A stretch of 55,277 bases of DNA, taken from contig JAATFO010000075.1 in assembly GCA_015655145.1 (NCBI GenBank), positions 1 to 55,277 of the forward strand, given 5' to 3'. The translations under genes were made by a program, and so were the position numbers. This DNA comes from Enterobacterales bacterium (GTDB taxonomy: Bacteria; Pseudomonadota; Gammaproteobacteria; Enterobacterales; Enterobacteriaceae). The notes below the pieces were generated by a model. That model was not told where the DNA came from and ran no database searches. It saw nothing but the letters and a program-made list of their open reading frames with translations. Positions 16,489 to 24,794 of the stretch are shown one piece after another. The first letter of the stretch is position 1. Every line of letters begins with the position of its first letter.

Positions 16489-17475
16489 TCAGACTTTATC
16501 AAACCAGGAGGAAGCAGTATCTTTTAAAACTTCATTAAGCTCATTAATATTCTTCTTGCCTTGTGTCTGTAACCATTCTTTGGCGGCCTGTTCGCCACTG
16601 GTAATGAACGGTTCAACTGCATTAGCCCAGGTTGCGCGTCCACATAATACACCGTTAAATGTTGAACCCGCCGCTTTTGCAAACCGCAGTGTTTCCTGGA
16701 AAAGCTCAGCACTGACACCGGCGCTTAAGAAAATGAAAGGTAATGACGTTGATTCGGATTGTTCTTTAAAGTATTGTGCTGCCTCGGCTTTGGTATGCAC
16801 AAATTCATTGTTTGCCGCGAAGCCTTCAACAAACTTCATATTGACCGGAACTTCAACTTTTAATACATCAACCCCATAGCGTGGTTTCGAAAACTCTTTC
16901 ATCATTGAGTTAACTTTATGCGGTTTCGTCTTCGCATATTCTTTAGTGCCTGAATCTGAATTCTCGGCATCATATGAAACCAACTCAAGATAAAAAGGGA
17001 TGTCTTCCGCAGTACACTCAGAACCTAATCGTTCAATAAAAGCATGCTTTTGATCATTAATATTCTGGTCTTCATCAATATCATAATATAATAAAAATTT
17101 GACAGCATCAGCACCCGCTTCTTTTAAACGCTTTGCAGACCAAATATTTAATAAATCAGGAAGACGGCCCTTTTTACTGGCATCATAACCTGTTTTTTCA
17201 TATGCCAGCAGTAACCCGGCATTGCTGTTTCTTGCGCCAGCAGCGGGTAGTCCGTACTCAGGGTCAAGGAGGATCGCGGAAGAATAGGAGGTAAGTTCTT
17301 TTGAGACTAACGTTTTAAAATCAATAATATCGTTATCTTCCGCACCCTGAGGTTTAAATGCGGTGATCATTTTTTTTAATGCTCCTCGCTGGTCTATCGC
17401 TAAGGCCGCAATAACCCCTGATTGATTTGACAATCTTAGCATAGCTTGTTTTTTTTGTTCAGTTAGTCTGGTCAT
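16489..17475 (-). CDS. lacD: Tagatose 1,6-bisphosphate aldolase, LacD type
   Basis: A 328-residue class I (Schiff-base) aldolase that splits tagatose 1,6-bisphosphate into dihydroxyacetone phosphate and glyceraldehyde 3-phosphate. It shows the LacD features of Gram-positive lactose operons: [14 protein letters not shown] near residue 22, [44 protein letters not shown] (with the probable Schiff-base lysine) and FIFLSAGVS. This type is unrelated to the zinc GatY/GatZ enzyme that enteric bacteria normally use here. The gene is visibly richer in A and T than its neighbours, and with lacC it looks acquired. It lies 45 bases after lacC. Confidence 0.92.
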   Translation of the reverse strand: MTRLTEQKKQAMLRLSNQSGVIAALAIDQRGALKKMITAFKPQGAEDNDIIDFKTLVSKELTSYSSAILLDPEYGLPAAGARNSNAGLLLAYEKTGYDASKKGRLPDLLNIWSAKRLKEAGADAVKFLLYYDIDEDQNINDQKHAFIERLGSECTAEDIPFYLELVSYDAENSDSGTKEYAKTKPHKVNSMMKEFSKPRYGVDVLKVEVPVNMKFVEGFAANNEFVHTKAEAAQYFKEQSESTSLPFIFLSAGVSAELFQETLRFAKAAGSTFNGVLCGRATWANAVEPFITSGEQAAKEWLQTQGKKNINELNEVLKDTASSWFDKV

Positions 17476-17520
17476 GTTTACGATACCTCTTAGCTTAAAA
17501 AACCATTAAATAATAACTCG

Positions 17521-18468
17521 TCATACAGCGTAGTAAGGATATACTTTCACCTGATTAAAAAAATGTTCATAATCAGTCATATTGATACAGCCCGTTTGAG
17601 CTTCCATCGCATTCAGCATACCAAATGCCATCGCTCTCTTTAAAGTATTTTCATGTGTATCCATCGTGCTGATACCAATGGCCAGACCGGCAATCGTGGC
17701 ATCACCAGAGCCCACCGGGTTAACCACCTTAATTTCAGGGATAGCAACCGTATAATAGCAGTCATCAATTTTTGCAAAGGCGCCATCTTTACCTAATGAA
17801 ACGATAACCCATGGAATATCATTTAAGAATTTATGTTTTTCGATAATATCAACAAAACTTTTTATCGAGTTACTGTCTAATTCACTGCCGGTAAGTTGTT
17901 CTATTTCTTCTTTATTCGGCTTGATTAAATATGGAATTTCAGCACCCGTTATGGTTACTTTAAGACAATCGCCAGAACAATCCAGCAAGACTTTTTTATT
18001 TTTTTTATTCGCCAGATTAATTAATTTTTGATAATAATCGTTGTTGATGCCTGATGGCAGACTGCCAGATAAGGTGATGGTCTTCGCGCGGTCAAGCAGG
18101 TTTGAGAAATGTTGAATAAAATGCGTCTGATCGGCTGAAGAAATTGTTGGCCCTGATTCAAGAATTTCAGTTTGGTAGCCTTCATGTAAGATGGCAATAC
18201 AGTTTCTCGATTCCTGCGGTATCGTGTAAAACTGGTGTTTTATATCCATGCTATCCAGTTGGTTGATAATAAAATTCCCTAAATTTCCGCCCAACAGTCC
18301 AGTGGCTATCACCTCTTCGTTTGCCAGTTTTATCACTTTTGTTACATTAAGCCCCTTTCCTCCCGCTACTTTTCTGACATTAGCAACCCGATTAACTGAA
18401 TCTATCTTTAGTATTTCTAATGGATAAGAAATATCAACTGAGGGATTCATTGTGACCGTAAGTATCAT
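17521..18468 (-). CDS. lacC: Tagatose 6-phosphate kinase, LacC type
   Basis: A PfkB-family kinase of about 315 residues that makes tagatose 1,6-bisphosphate from tagatose 6-phosphate and ATP. It is strikingly like streptococcal/lactococcal LacC: MILTVTMNPSVDISYPLE, AGGKGLNVTKV, NCIAILHEGYQTEILESGP, VLLDCSG, IKPNKEE, and the catalytic NPVGSGDATIAG with the aspartate base. The ATG at 18468 gives the family start; a GTG three codons earlier is also open. Low G+C supports transfer from a Firmicute. It supplies the step that joins GatD to LacD. Confidence 0.92.
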   Translation of the reverse strand: MILTVTMNPSVDISYPLEILKIDSVNRVANVRKVAGGKGLNVTKVIKLANEEVIATGLLGGNLGNFIINQLDSMDIKHQFYTIPQESRNCIAILHEGYQTEILESGPTISSADQTHFIQHFSNLLDRAKTITLSGSLPSGINNDYYQKLINLANKKNKKVLLDCSGDCLKVTITGAEIPYLIKPNKEEIEQLTGSELDSNSIKSFVDIIEKHKFLNDIPWVIVSLGKDGAFAKIDDCYYTVAIPEIKVVNPVGSGDATIAGLAIGISTMDTHENTLKRAMAFGMLNAMEAQTGCINMTDYEHFFNQVKVYPYYAV

Positions 18469-18504
18469 TTTTCTCACCTGTATTACGTGATTTCTCCTGC
18501 TTAT

Positions 18505-18532
18505 ACTATACTAGCGAAACAATAAAAAACAA
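18505..18532 (-). promoter_or_regulatory. Promoter of lacCD
   Basis: On the minus strand: TTGTTT (18527-18532), 16-base spacer, TATAGT (18505-18510), followed about 35 bases later by the lacC start. Confidence 0.5.
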
Positions 18533-18550
18533 CCAGAAAGCCTATTGACC

Positions 18551-18586
18551 ATTTTCAAATCCTTTCGTTTCGTTATTTTCATTTCC
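18551..18586 (-). promoter_or_regulatory. CTTTCGTTTCG-type array upstream of lacC, candidate GatR/AgaR-type operator
   Basis: The plus strand reads TTTCAAAT, CTTTCGTTTCG and TTATTTTCATTTCC in succession, resembling AgaR/GatR operators and the array at the gat promoter (11606-11635). Shared control of gat and lacCD by GatR is the simple inference. Confidence 0.45.
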
Positions 18587-18667
18587 TTTTTTTGACTTCA
18601 TGCACATATTTCAAGTAAAGACAGATGATGTCATAACAAAAAATGAAACCTACGCGATGAGTCAGAT

Positions 18668-18879
18668 AACCCTGAGTGGGTATGTCAGCCCCAACGCTGG
18701 TTGGCTCTGCCACGCGCTATTGGTAATAATCGTTGGGCGATGATGGACTTTTCCCCTCGACTGGCCATCGACGGTAAGGGATGCTGGCTCACGCTCCGGT
18801 AAGCGTACCCGCCTGGCATCCCTTTAATATCGAAGATGAACCTTATCGCGGCTTTATGCTCAATAACCCGATTAACTAA
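18668..18879 (+). pseudogene. Relic of an unidentified rightward gene
   Basis: Coding-like sequence with lesions. One frame reads RWLALPRAIGNN, then RWAMMDFSPRLAIDGKGCW, before a stop near 18800. After a frame change the end reads FNIEDEPYRGFMLNNPIN and stops at 18877-18879, overlapping the tagH stop tail to tail. It is clearly protein-like, but I do not recognise the family. No start is visible. Confidence 0.5.
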
Positions 18880-19699
18880 ATAACCGCGCCAGCCAGCTAC
18901 GCTTTGGCTTTTCTTCCGCTGGCGATAACGACTCTGCTACGGAATGATTGGGTTGTGCGGCAATCTCACCCAACCCCGCAGCAAAAGCCGCGCCAATCGA
19001 GGCAAGCGCAGCGCTGGCATCTGGTCCACTCGCCGTAAACCGCAGGCGGTGTCCTTGCTTAGCCCCGAGAGAAACCACACGCATCAAATTCTTCGCGTCC
19101 ACGGCGCCGGTATCGCCATTCAGATTTTCAACCTGAATCGCGGATTGCCACTGTTTAACGGTTTTTACCAACACTGCGCTGGGACGAGCATGCAATCCAT
19201 GCGGATTGTTCACAATAAATGTCGCTTCATTGTCCGCGTTCGCCGGTCGGGAAACCACTTCCGGATCGGGTGTCGCTTCACCATGCAAAATAGTAAGAAT
19301 GTCTTGCGCACAGGTGGCGCTTGCTAATGCCGCCGGAACACTGTCATTAGACAGGGCATGGGTTAACTGCCGCAAAATGCTGAGATGCTCATTGCCCTGT
19401 GCAGCAATTCCCATCACCAGATAAGCGGTATTGCCGTCACCCCAGTCAACCCCCTGGGGAAAGACCCCCACTTTTACCCCGGTTTTTTTTACTTCGCTGC
19501 GCGTCTCCGGCGTCCCGTGAGGAATCGCAATGCCGTTACCCAGATAAGTGCTGATTTGCGCTTCGCGCGACATCATGCCCTGAAGATACCCGGCACCGGT
19601 AAAGCCTGTTTTTTCCAGCTCACCGGCAACCAGTGCTATTGCTTCATTTTTTCCCGTAATCTGGTGATTAAAAATAATATCTGTGACGGACAACTCCAT
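18872..19699 (-). CDS. tagH: PTS IIA-HPr fusion, TagH-like (fructose-type)
   Basis: A 275-residue phosphotransfer protein with two domains. A fructose-type IIA (residues 1-140, GIAIPHGTPE with active H61) is followed by a linker and an HPr domain (about 158-245, NNPHGLHARPSAV with active H170). It ends in a basic tail (KPKRSWLARLFS). Classical FruB has a middle M domain and ~376 residues; that domain is absent here. It is encoded downstream of the IIBC and kinase genes (14-bp gap) and should feed phosphate from enzyme I to the TagT-like transporter. The symbol follows the tagatose cluster of Klebsiella and Salmonella as I remember it. A fructose system is the alternative. Confidence 0.75.
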   Translation of the reverse strand: MELSVTDIIFNHQITGKNEAIALVAGELEKTGFTGAGYLQGMMSREAQISTYLGNGIAIPHGTPETRSEVKKTGVKVGVFPQGVDWGDGNTAYLVMGIAAQGNEHLSILRQLTHALSNDSVPAALASATCAQDILTILHGEATPDPEVVSRPANADNEATFIVNNPHGLHARPSAVLVKTVKQWQSAIQVENLNGDTGAVDAKNLMRVVSLGAKQGHRLRFTASGPDASAALASIGAAFAAGLGEIAAQPNHSVAESLSPAEEKPKRSWLARLFS

Positions 19700-19713
19700 G
19701 ATTAACTCCCTTA

Positions 19714-21123
19714 TTATGCGGCAGGACCGCTTACTACACTGTCAAGATGGCGTTTTTGCCATAAGCGCCAGCTTCCGAGCATAATGGCACCACAAATTGA
19801 CCCGGCAAGTATGCTCAATACCCATGCCAACGGCTTGCTTACCAGCGGGAGGATCAGGAATCCTCCATGAGGAGCCGGTACCTGGATATGCAGGCTATAA
19901 CTCAGTACCGCCGATATTGAAGAGGCGATCATCATCATCGGGATAACCCGCAGCGGATCTTTTGCCGCAAAAGGAATGGCCCCTTCGGTAATATGCGTGC
20001 AGCCAAGAATGTAGTTCACCATGCCGGCCGCACGCTCTTCCTGACTAAATCCTTTCGGAAAGAAAGTCGTAGCGAGCGCGATAACCAGAGGTGGCGTGAT
20101 ACATGCGGCGGAGACCCCGGCCATGAAAAAGTAATTCCCCTGACCAAGCAACATCGTGCCGGTAACATACGCGGCTTTGTTCACCGGGCCGCCGAAATCG
20201 AAAGAACACATGGCGCCGACAACAATACCAAGCAGTATCGGATTAGCTTCCTGAAGCGAACTGAGCCAGGCCATCATGCCATTGTTAATTGCCGCCACCG
20301 GTTGGCTGAGTTGAACCATTAGCACGCCAATCACCAGCACGCCAATTAATGGCATGATAAAAATTGATTTCAGTCCTTCATACTGACGCGGCAAACCATT
20401 AAGCAAATGTTTTACCCATAACATGAAGTAACCGGCCGCAAAACCGGCGATAATCCCCCCCAGAAATCCGGCGCCGGACACATTGGCCAGTAACCCGCCG
20501 ACAAAACCCGCGACCATACCCGGTCGGCCGGAAATGGAATAGGCGATATAAGCGGTAAAGACCGGCACCATAATAGAGAACGCCTGCTGCCCTACTTTCA
20601 TCAGCATCGCGGCGATCGCATTATATTCCGCTGATTTTGGATCGGATGAGTAAATGCCCCATAAAAACGATACGGCAATCAATATCCCTCCCGCGACAAC
20701 GAAAGGGAGCATATTTGATACGCAACTCATCAGATGCTTATAAATTTGACGCCCAAATGATTCCTGGGTTGCATTAGCGGCACTGGCGTCGCTGGTCCGT
20801 ACTCCTCCACGGATTGGCGCTTGCCCGGCCAGTACTTTATTAATTAAATCTACCGGATGACGTATTGCTTCATTGACCGGAACTTCAATGACCGGCAAGC
20901 CATTAAAACGATCCGGATTAACATCTTTATCTGCGGCGATAATCACGCCGGCGATATCCTTCAAATCTTCCGGGGTAATGGCGTTATCAACCCCTGCGGC
21001 GCCATTGGTTTCAACTTTTATTTCGATGTTTAATTTTTTAGCTGCGGTTTTTAAGGCCTCTTCAGCCATATAAGTATGAGCAACACCTGTAGGACATCCG
21101 GTAACGGCGATGATCTTTTTCAT
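19714..21123 (-). CDS. tagT: PTS IIBC transporter, TagT-like (fructose family)
   Basis: A 469-residue transporter. The IIB domain (residues 1-100) starts KKIIAVTGCPTGVAHTYMA, with phosphorylated cysteine C10. The IIC membrane domain follows (about 125-460: SCVSNMLPFVVAGG, FDFGGPVNKAA, THITEGAIPFAA). E. coli FruA carries an extra IIB-like domain in front and is about 563 residues; this protein has only one. It sits between the kinase and IIA-HPr genes in one leftward operon. Given the surrounding galactitol/tagatose enzymes, tagatose uptake as tagatose 1-phosphate is more likely than fructose, but the substrate cannot be read directly. Confidence 0.78.
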   Translation of the reverse strand: MKKIIAVTGCPTGVAHTYMAEEALKTAAKKLNIEIKVETNGAAGVDNAITPEDLKDIAGVIIAADKDVNPDRFNGLPVIEVPVNEAIRHPVDLINKVLAGQAPIRGGVRTSDASAANATQESFGRQIYKHLMSCVSNMLPFVVAGGILIAVSFLWGIYSSDPKSAEYNAIAAMLMKVGQQAFSIMVPVFTAYIAYSISGRPGMVAGFVGGLLANVSGAGFLGGIIAGFAAGYFMLWVKHLLNGLPRQYEGLKSIFIMPLIGVLVIGVLMVQLSQPVAAINNGMMAWLSSLQEANPILLGIVVGAMCSFDFGGPVNKAAYVTGTMLLGQGNYFFMAGVSAACITPPLVIALATTFFPKGFSQEERAAGMVNYILGCTHITEGAIPFAAKDPLRVIPMMMIASSISAVLSYSLHIQVPAPHGGFLILPLVSKPLAWVLSILAGSICGAIMLGSWRLWQKRHLDSVVSGPAA

Positions 21124-21134
21124 GATCGAACCTT

Positions 21135-22055
21135 TTAGAATAATTTAACTACCTGTACCTGAGAAAGCAGTGTCTTAATGGCAGCTAATTGCCCAAGACC
21201 CGCTGACCCCGCGACATCCGCGCCAGTAGCACTGGCAAGCTTCATTGCATTTTCAACGTCACTCCTGGCGATTAACCAGCGACTGAGGAACGCCGCCAGC
21301 GCCGCGTCACCGGCACACGCTGAACTGACCAATGTAATTTCGGGTGCATTACAGAACCAACAATGTACGCCATCAGAAAAATACATCCCGCGGGAACCGA
21401 CGGTGAGCAAGACGTTTTTCACACCAAGCCGGTGTAATTCAGCCATTGACGACGTTACATCGCTCTCGCTGGCGGCACTGAGTCCAAAAACTTCAGCCAG
21501 TTCATCGTCATTAGGCTTGATAAGCAAAGGTTGTGACGCCAGTAATTCACGAAGTATCGGATGGCTGATGTCAAGAATGACTTCACACCCTTTTTCCTTG
21601 CACAAGGCGAGAATGTCACCGTAAAAATCACCCGCAATGCCCGGCGGCAAACTACCACTGATCACCAGGTAATCTCCGGCCTGTAAGGCGTGTAGATTGG
21701 CGATGACCTGCTGTTTACACGCCTCATTGACCTGGGTACCCGGGTTAACCAGTTTGTATTCCTGTTCGCCATCATTGATAAAAATGTTTATTCGGGTAGG
21801 TTCATCGACCCAGGCAGGGGTAACAGCGATATTTTTTTTCACCAGCTCATCAACGATATAGCGCCCGGTAAAACCGCCAAAAATACCCAAAATATGCGCC
21901 GGCTGCGCAAAGTGATCCAGCACCAGCGCCACATTGACACCTTTGCCATTGGGGCAGTATTCAGTATGGTGGGTGCGGTTAACCACCCGGGGTTTAATCT
22001 GATCGCTAAAGATATTCATATCAATCGCGGCATTTAATGTCAGGGTGTAAATCAC
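21135..22055 (-). CDS. tagK: PfkB-family sugar-phosphate kinase, TagK-like (tagatose-1-P or fructose-1-P kinase)
   Basis: An ATP-dependent kinase of 306 residues that adds the second phosphate to a ketose 1-phosphate. Seen: the substrate motif YTLTLNAAIDMNIF, NGKGVNVALVL, VISGSLPPGI, LDISHPI, IKPNDDELAEVFG and the catalytic SACAGDAALAAF. In this last motif GAGD is replaced by CAGD, as in 1-phosphofructokinases. A GTG at 22055 behind GGAGG was chosen as the start, because the upstream ATG would add 11 residues before the conserved beginning. It is first in the leftward tagK-tagT-tagH operon and would produce the bisphosphate used by LacD. Confidence 0.75.
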   Translation of the reverse strand: MIYTLTLNAAIDMNIFSDQIKPRVVNRTHHTEYCPNGKGVNVALVLDHFAQPAHILGIFGGFTGRYIVDELVKKNIAVTPAWVDEPTRINIFINDGEQEYKLVNPGTQVNEACKQQVIANLHALQAGDYLVISGSLPPGIAGDFYGDILALCKEKGCEVILDISHPILRELLASQPLLIKPNDDELAEVFGLSAASESDVTSSMAELHRLGVKNVLLTVGSRGMYFSDGVHCWFCNAPEITLVSSACAGDAALAAFLSRWLIARSDVENAMKLASATGADVAGSAGLGQLAAIKTLLSQVQVVKLF

Positions 22056-22529
22056 CGTGTTTCCTCCCTCAGGCTGGGCATTGTGCACATTTCTGCGCCA
22101 GCCATGAACATGGTTTCTGGATGGTGAATGTTGACGGTAGAAATAAAAGGCCCCTGGTGTTGGGCTTCAAACTGGCTATTTTTACTTAAAATAGTGAACA
22201 TTGTGATTCCTTTGATTTTCGATATTTAACCAAAAATCATATTTATGCTTTTATTTTGATTAAAATAAGGTAAGAAAGTGATTATTTCTGTGATGGTCAT
22301 CACACAACTCTTATGACTCTTTCTAAATAAAAGAAAAAATACATTATAAACTATAATTTTGAAAGCCACAAAAACAGCAATCTTACACTTAACATATTGT
22401 TATTAATTGTTATTTTCGTTATTCCCCTTAACTTTCATCGCGTAAGGACATTGACATTATTGGTGATAGATTTAAGAATGAAAACCGATGTCGGGTGCGT
22501 AGCCCATAAAGACAATAAAGGTTAACAAT
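22056..22529. promoter_or_regulatory. Divergent control region between tagK and the DeoR-type regulator
   Basis: An AT-rich stretch of 474 bases with no gene. It contains a consensus CRP site (22289-22304) and several TTTTGATT/CTTTT-rich tracts (22212-22260, 22318-22345) that could hold operators of the adjacent DeoR-type regulator. A ribosome site AAGG precedes the regulator's GTG start. Confidence 0.5.
22289..22304 (-). promoter_or_regulatory. Consensus CRP site
   Basis: TGTGATGGTCATCACA matches TGTGA-N6-TCACA at all ten positions. It lies about 235 bases before tagK and 226 before the regulator, so it could serve either direction. The leftward PTS operon is the more likely target. Confidence 0.75.
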
Positions 22530-23366
22530 GTGGCAAAATCATCCACCAACCTGTTGAAAAGACGCTTAGATATCGCCGAAATTGTGCGAAAAAAAGGCGA
22601 AATCACTGTAGAAGATCTTACTCAAATACTCTCTGTTTCCGGAGTAACGATCCGTAGCGATCTGAATTATCTCGAGCAGCAAGGTTACCTTAAACGTTCA
22701 TTTGGCGGGGCTATCTATATCTCCCAGCATACCGCCGCCGCGGTTGCCGATCGCCCAGCCAAACAGCAACTGGATAAGTTGTTGGAAATTGAAATTGCAC
22801 ATCAGTTAGCGGCCTTGGTCGAAGATCGTGAAACCGTTTTTCTTGGACCAGGAAGCTTGTTGCGTAAATCTATCCCCTTCCTGGCCAACTACAGCGATAT
22901 GTATTTTGTGTTCAATGATCTGGAGCACACGCCCCTGATGCGTGATTATATCAATGGCGAAACTGTGTTGTTAGGCGGGGTACTGAGCGCGCAAGGACAC
23001 GTACTGGAAGGCGAACTTTCAATCGAGTTTTTACGGCGCTACAAACTATCACGTGCGCTGTTTTTGGTCGATCATATTGCTGAAGATGGCACGCTCAGCG
23101 TGACCCAAAGTGGTATGGCTCATTTGTTAAGCGAAGCGCTAAAAATAAGCAATCGGTCGGTCGCCGTCGTCTCCCGACGTCCGGTCTTAGGCGAGAAGCG
23201 CTATACGGTTGGTCAGCTTTCCCGTTTGCATGCCATTGTTACGCCACAAGTGGTTGCAGCGGAATTCCACGCCAGCTTCCAGGCCGCAGGCTTTATAAAC
23301 AGTTATACCAATAATGAATGCCTGACCTGGCTCAACCCTGCCAGCAAGACCCAAAGTGAAGGATAA
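22530..23366 (+). CDS. DeoR-family transcriptional regulator
   Basis: A 278-residue regulator. The helix-turn-helix is at about residues 9-62 (RRLDIAEIVRKKGEITVEDL, then VSGVTIRSDLNYLEQQGYLKRSFGGA). The effector domain keeps FLGPGSLL where most members have DSGST, and VLLGGVL, so its sugar-phosphate site is modified. The start is a GTG preceded by AAGG. It is followed after 3 bases by a PfkB sugar kinase and is divergent from tagKTH. Control of both is likely; the inducer would be a tagatose phosphate (inference). It is distinct in sequence from the GatR at the other end of the islet. Confidence 0.85.
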   Translation: MAKSSTNLLKRRLDIAEIVRKKGEITVEDLTQILSVSGVTIRSDLNYLEQQGYLKRSFGGAIYISQHTAAAVADRPAKQQLDKLLEIEIAHQLAALVEDRETVFLGPGSLLRKSIPFLANYSDMYFVFNDLEHTPLMRDYINGETVLLGGVLSAQGHVLEGELSIEFLRRYKLSRALFLVDHIAEDGTLSVTQSGMAHLLSEALKISNRSVAVVSRRPVLGEKRYTVGQLSRLHAIVTPQVVAAEFHASFQAAGFINSYTNNECLTWLNPASKTQSEG

Positions 23367-23369
23367 ATA

Positions 23370-24335
23370 ATGAAACTGACCATTTGTACCATTGGTGAGC
23401 TGCTGGTTGAATTTCTTGCCAAGAAAGAAAATCAGGGATTCTCCTCACCAGGCGAGTTTTGGGGTCCTTTCCCCAGCGGAGCACCCGCTATTTTTGCCGA
23501 TCAGGTCGCAAAACTTGGACTTGGCTCGGTTTTATTTAGCTGTATCGGCAACGATGCTTTTGGCGAAATGAACATGGCCCGCCTGGCCAGAGACGGTGTC
23601 TGCATTGAGGGTATTTCGGTACTGCCGAATACAACCACAGGCAGTGCCTTTGTCAGTTATCGCAACCAGACGCAACGCGATTTTATTTTTAATATGGCCA
23701 ATAGCGCCTGTGGTTTGCTCACTGCCGACAATGTTGACGAACAGTTACTCAGTAACTGTCAGCATTTTCATATTATGGGGTCATCATTATTTTCGTTTCG
23801 AATGATCGACGCAATGCGCAAAGCCATCGAGAATGTGAAATCGCGCAATGGCACCGTGTCGTTCGATCCTAACATTCGCAAAGAAATGCTCAATATCCCG
23901 GTGATGTTACAAGCTTTTGAGTACATTCTTGATTACACAGATATATTTTTACCCAGCGACAGTGAACTTGAGTATTTTGGTTTGGCGAAATCCCGCGATG
24001 AACCGCTGATGATTGAGCGCCTGCTGTCTCGGGGAATTAAACATGTCGTGATTAAACGCGGCCCGCTTGGCGCAAGTTATTACAACCAGCAATCCAGTTA
24101 TCATGCACCGGCCTATGAAGCTAAGGTGGTTGATCCGACTGGTGCCGGCGATTGCTTTGGCGCTACCTTTGTCAGCTTGTTTCTTTCCGGTTACCCGCCC
24201 GAACAGGCGCTTGAATACGCGAATGCCAGTGGTTCACTGGCAATTTCCCGGCGCGGGCCAATGGAAGGGACATCAACACTGGCGGAGATAACCGCTTATA
24301 TGGCATGCAATCCACATCCAGGCGTAGAAAACTGA
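23370..24335 (+). CDS. PfkB-family sugar kinase, probable D-tagatose kinase
   Basis: A 321-residue ribokinase-family enzyme. Seen: ICTIGELLVEF at the start, PSGAPAIFADQVAKLG, the sugar lid strands around GSAFVSYR, SFDPNIRKEML, FLPSDSELEYFG, VIKRGPLGA, and the catalytic DPTGAGDCFGATF with the aspartate base. The layout is KdgK-like. It resembles enterobacterial kinases annotated as tagatose kinase, which would feed free tagatose into tagatose 6-phosphate for LacC. 2-Keto-3-deoxygluconate or another ketose is the alternative. It is co-transcribed with the DeoR-type regulator (3-bp gap) and is the last intact gene of the islet. Confidence 0.7.
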   Translation: MKLTICTIGELLVEFLAKKENQGFSSPGEFWGPFPSGAPAIFADQVAKLGLGSVLFSCIGNDAFGEMNMARLARDGVCIEGISVLPNTTTGSAFVSYRNQTQRDFIFNMANSACGLLTADNVDEQLLSNCQHFHIMGSSLFSFRMIDAMRKAIENVKSRNGTVSFDPNIRKEMLNIPVMLQAFEYILDYTDIFLPSDSELEYFGLAKSRDEPLMIERLLSRGIKHVVIKRGPLGASYYNQQSSYHAPAYEAKVVDPTGAGDCFGATFVSLFLSGYPPEQALEYANASGSLAISRRGPMEGTSTLAEITAYMACNPHPGVEN

Positions 24336-24680
24336 TCAAAAATACGGGGCGATACCGGTTGAACACGGTAGATTTTCCGTTCGCCTTCATCTTACCGCAG
24401 CACGGACGCTGTTTCCTCAGTGAAGTCTGTGTAGCAGGAACACCAGCGTGATCTCCAACGCTATCAATGGAAAGGCGGGTTTGAGGCCAGTGTGCTGACG
24501 GCGTCACGGCAATATAGTTTCCGTGTTGGCGGTTGTTTTATCGCAATTGCCGCTGCCGTCGATAATTTAGGCGTGGTTCTGGAATCAACGTTGCTGGCTG
24601 AACGTGAACTGGCGCGCGATGCACCGGGCAAACGGGGTTGTTCTGTCACAGGTAACGCTGTCGGCCTGTTTCGGTGACGG
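24336..24680 (+). pseudogene. Relic of a LysR-type regulator
   Basis: Between the sugar kinase and zur, one rightward frame reads AAVDNLGVVLESTLLAEREL (about 24553-24612), which is the typical end of the effector domain of LysR regulators. Upstream frames are disrupted and no start or DNA-binding domain is left. It marks the right edge of the islet as a zone of gene decay. Confidence 0.5.
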
Positions 24681-24794
24681 TTAATGGCGCCTGCCAGCAT
24701 GCAGCGCGATTCATCCTTTCGCCATTGCCTGAGCGTTCGGCGTTTTTAGCATTATGTGATAATATAACCGTAGATTACTGCAAGGAGATCCATC

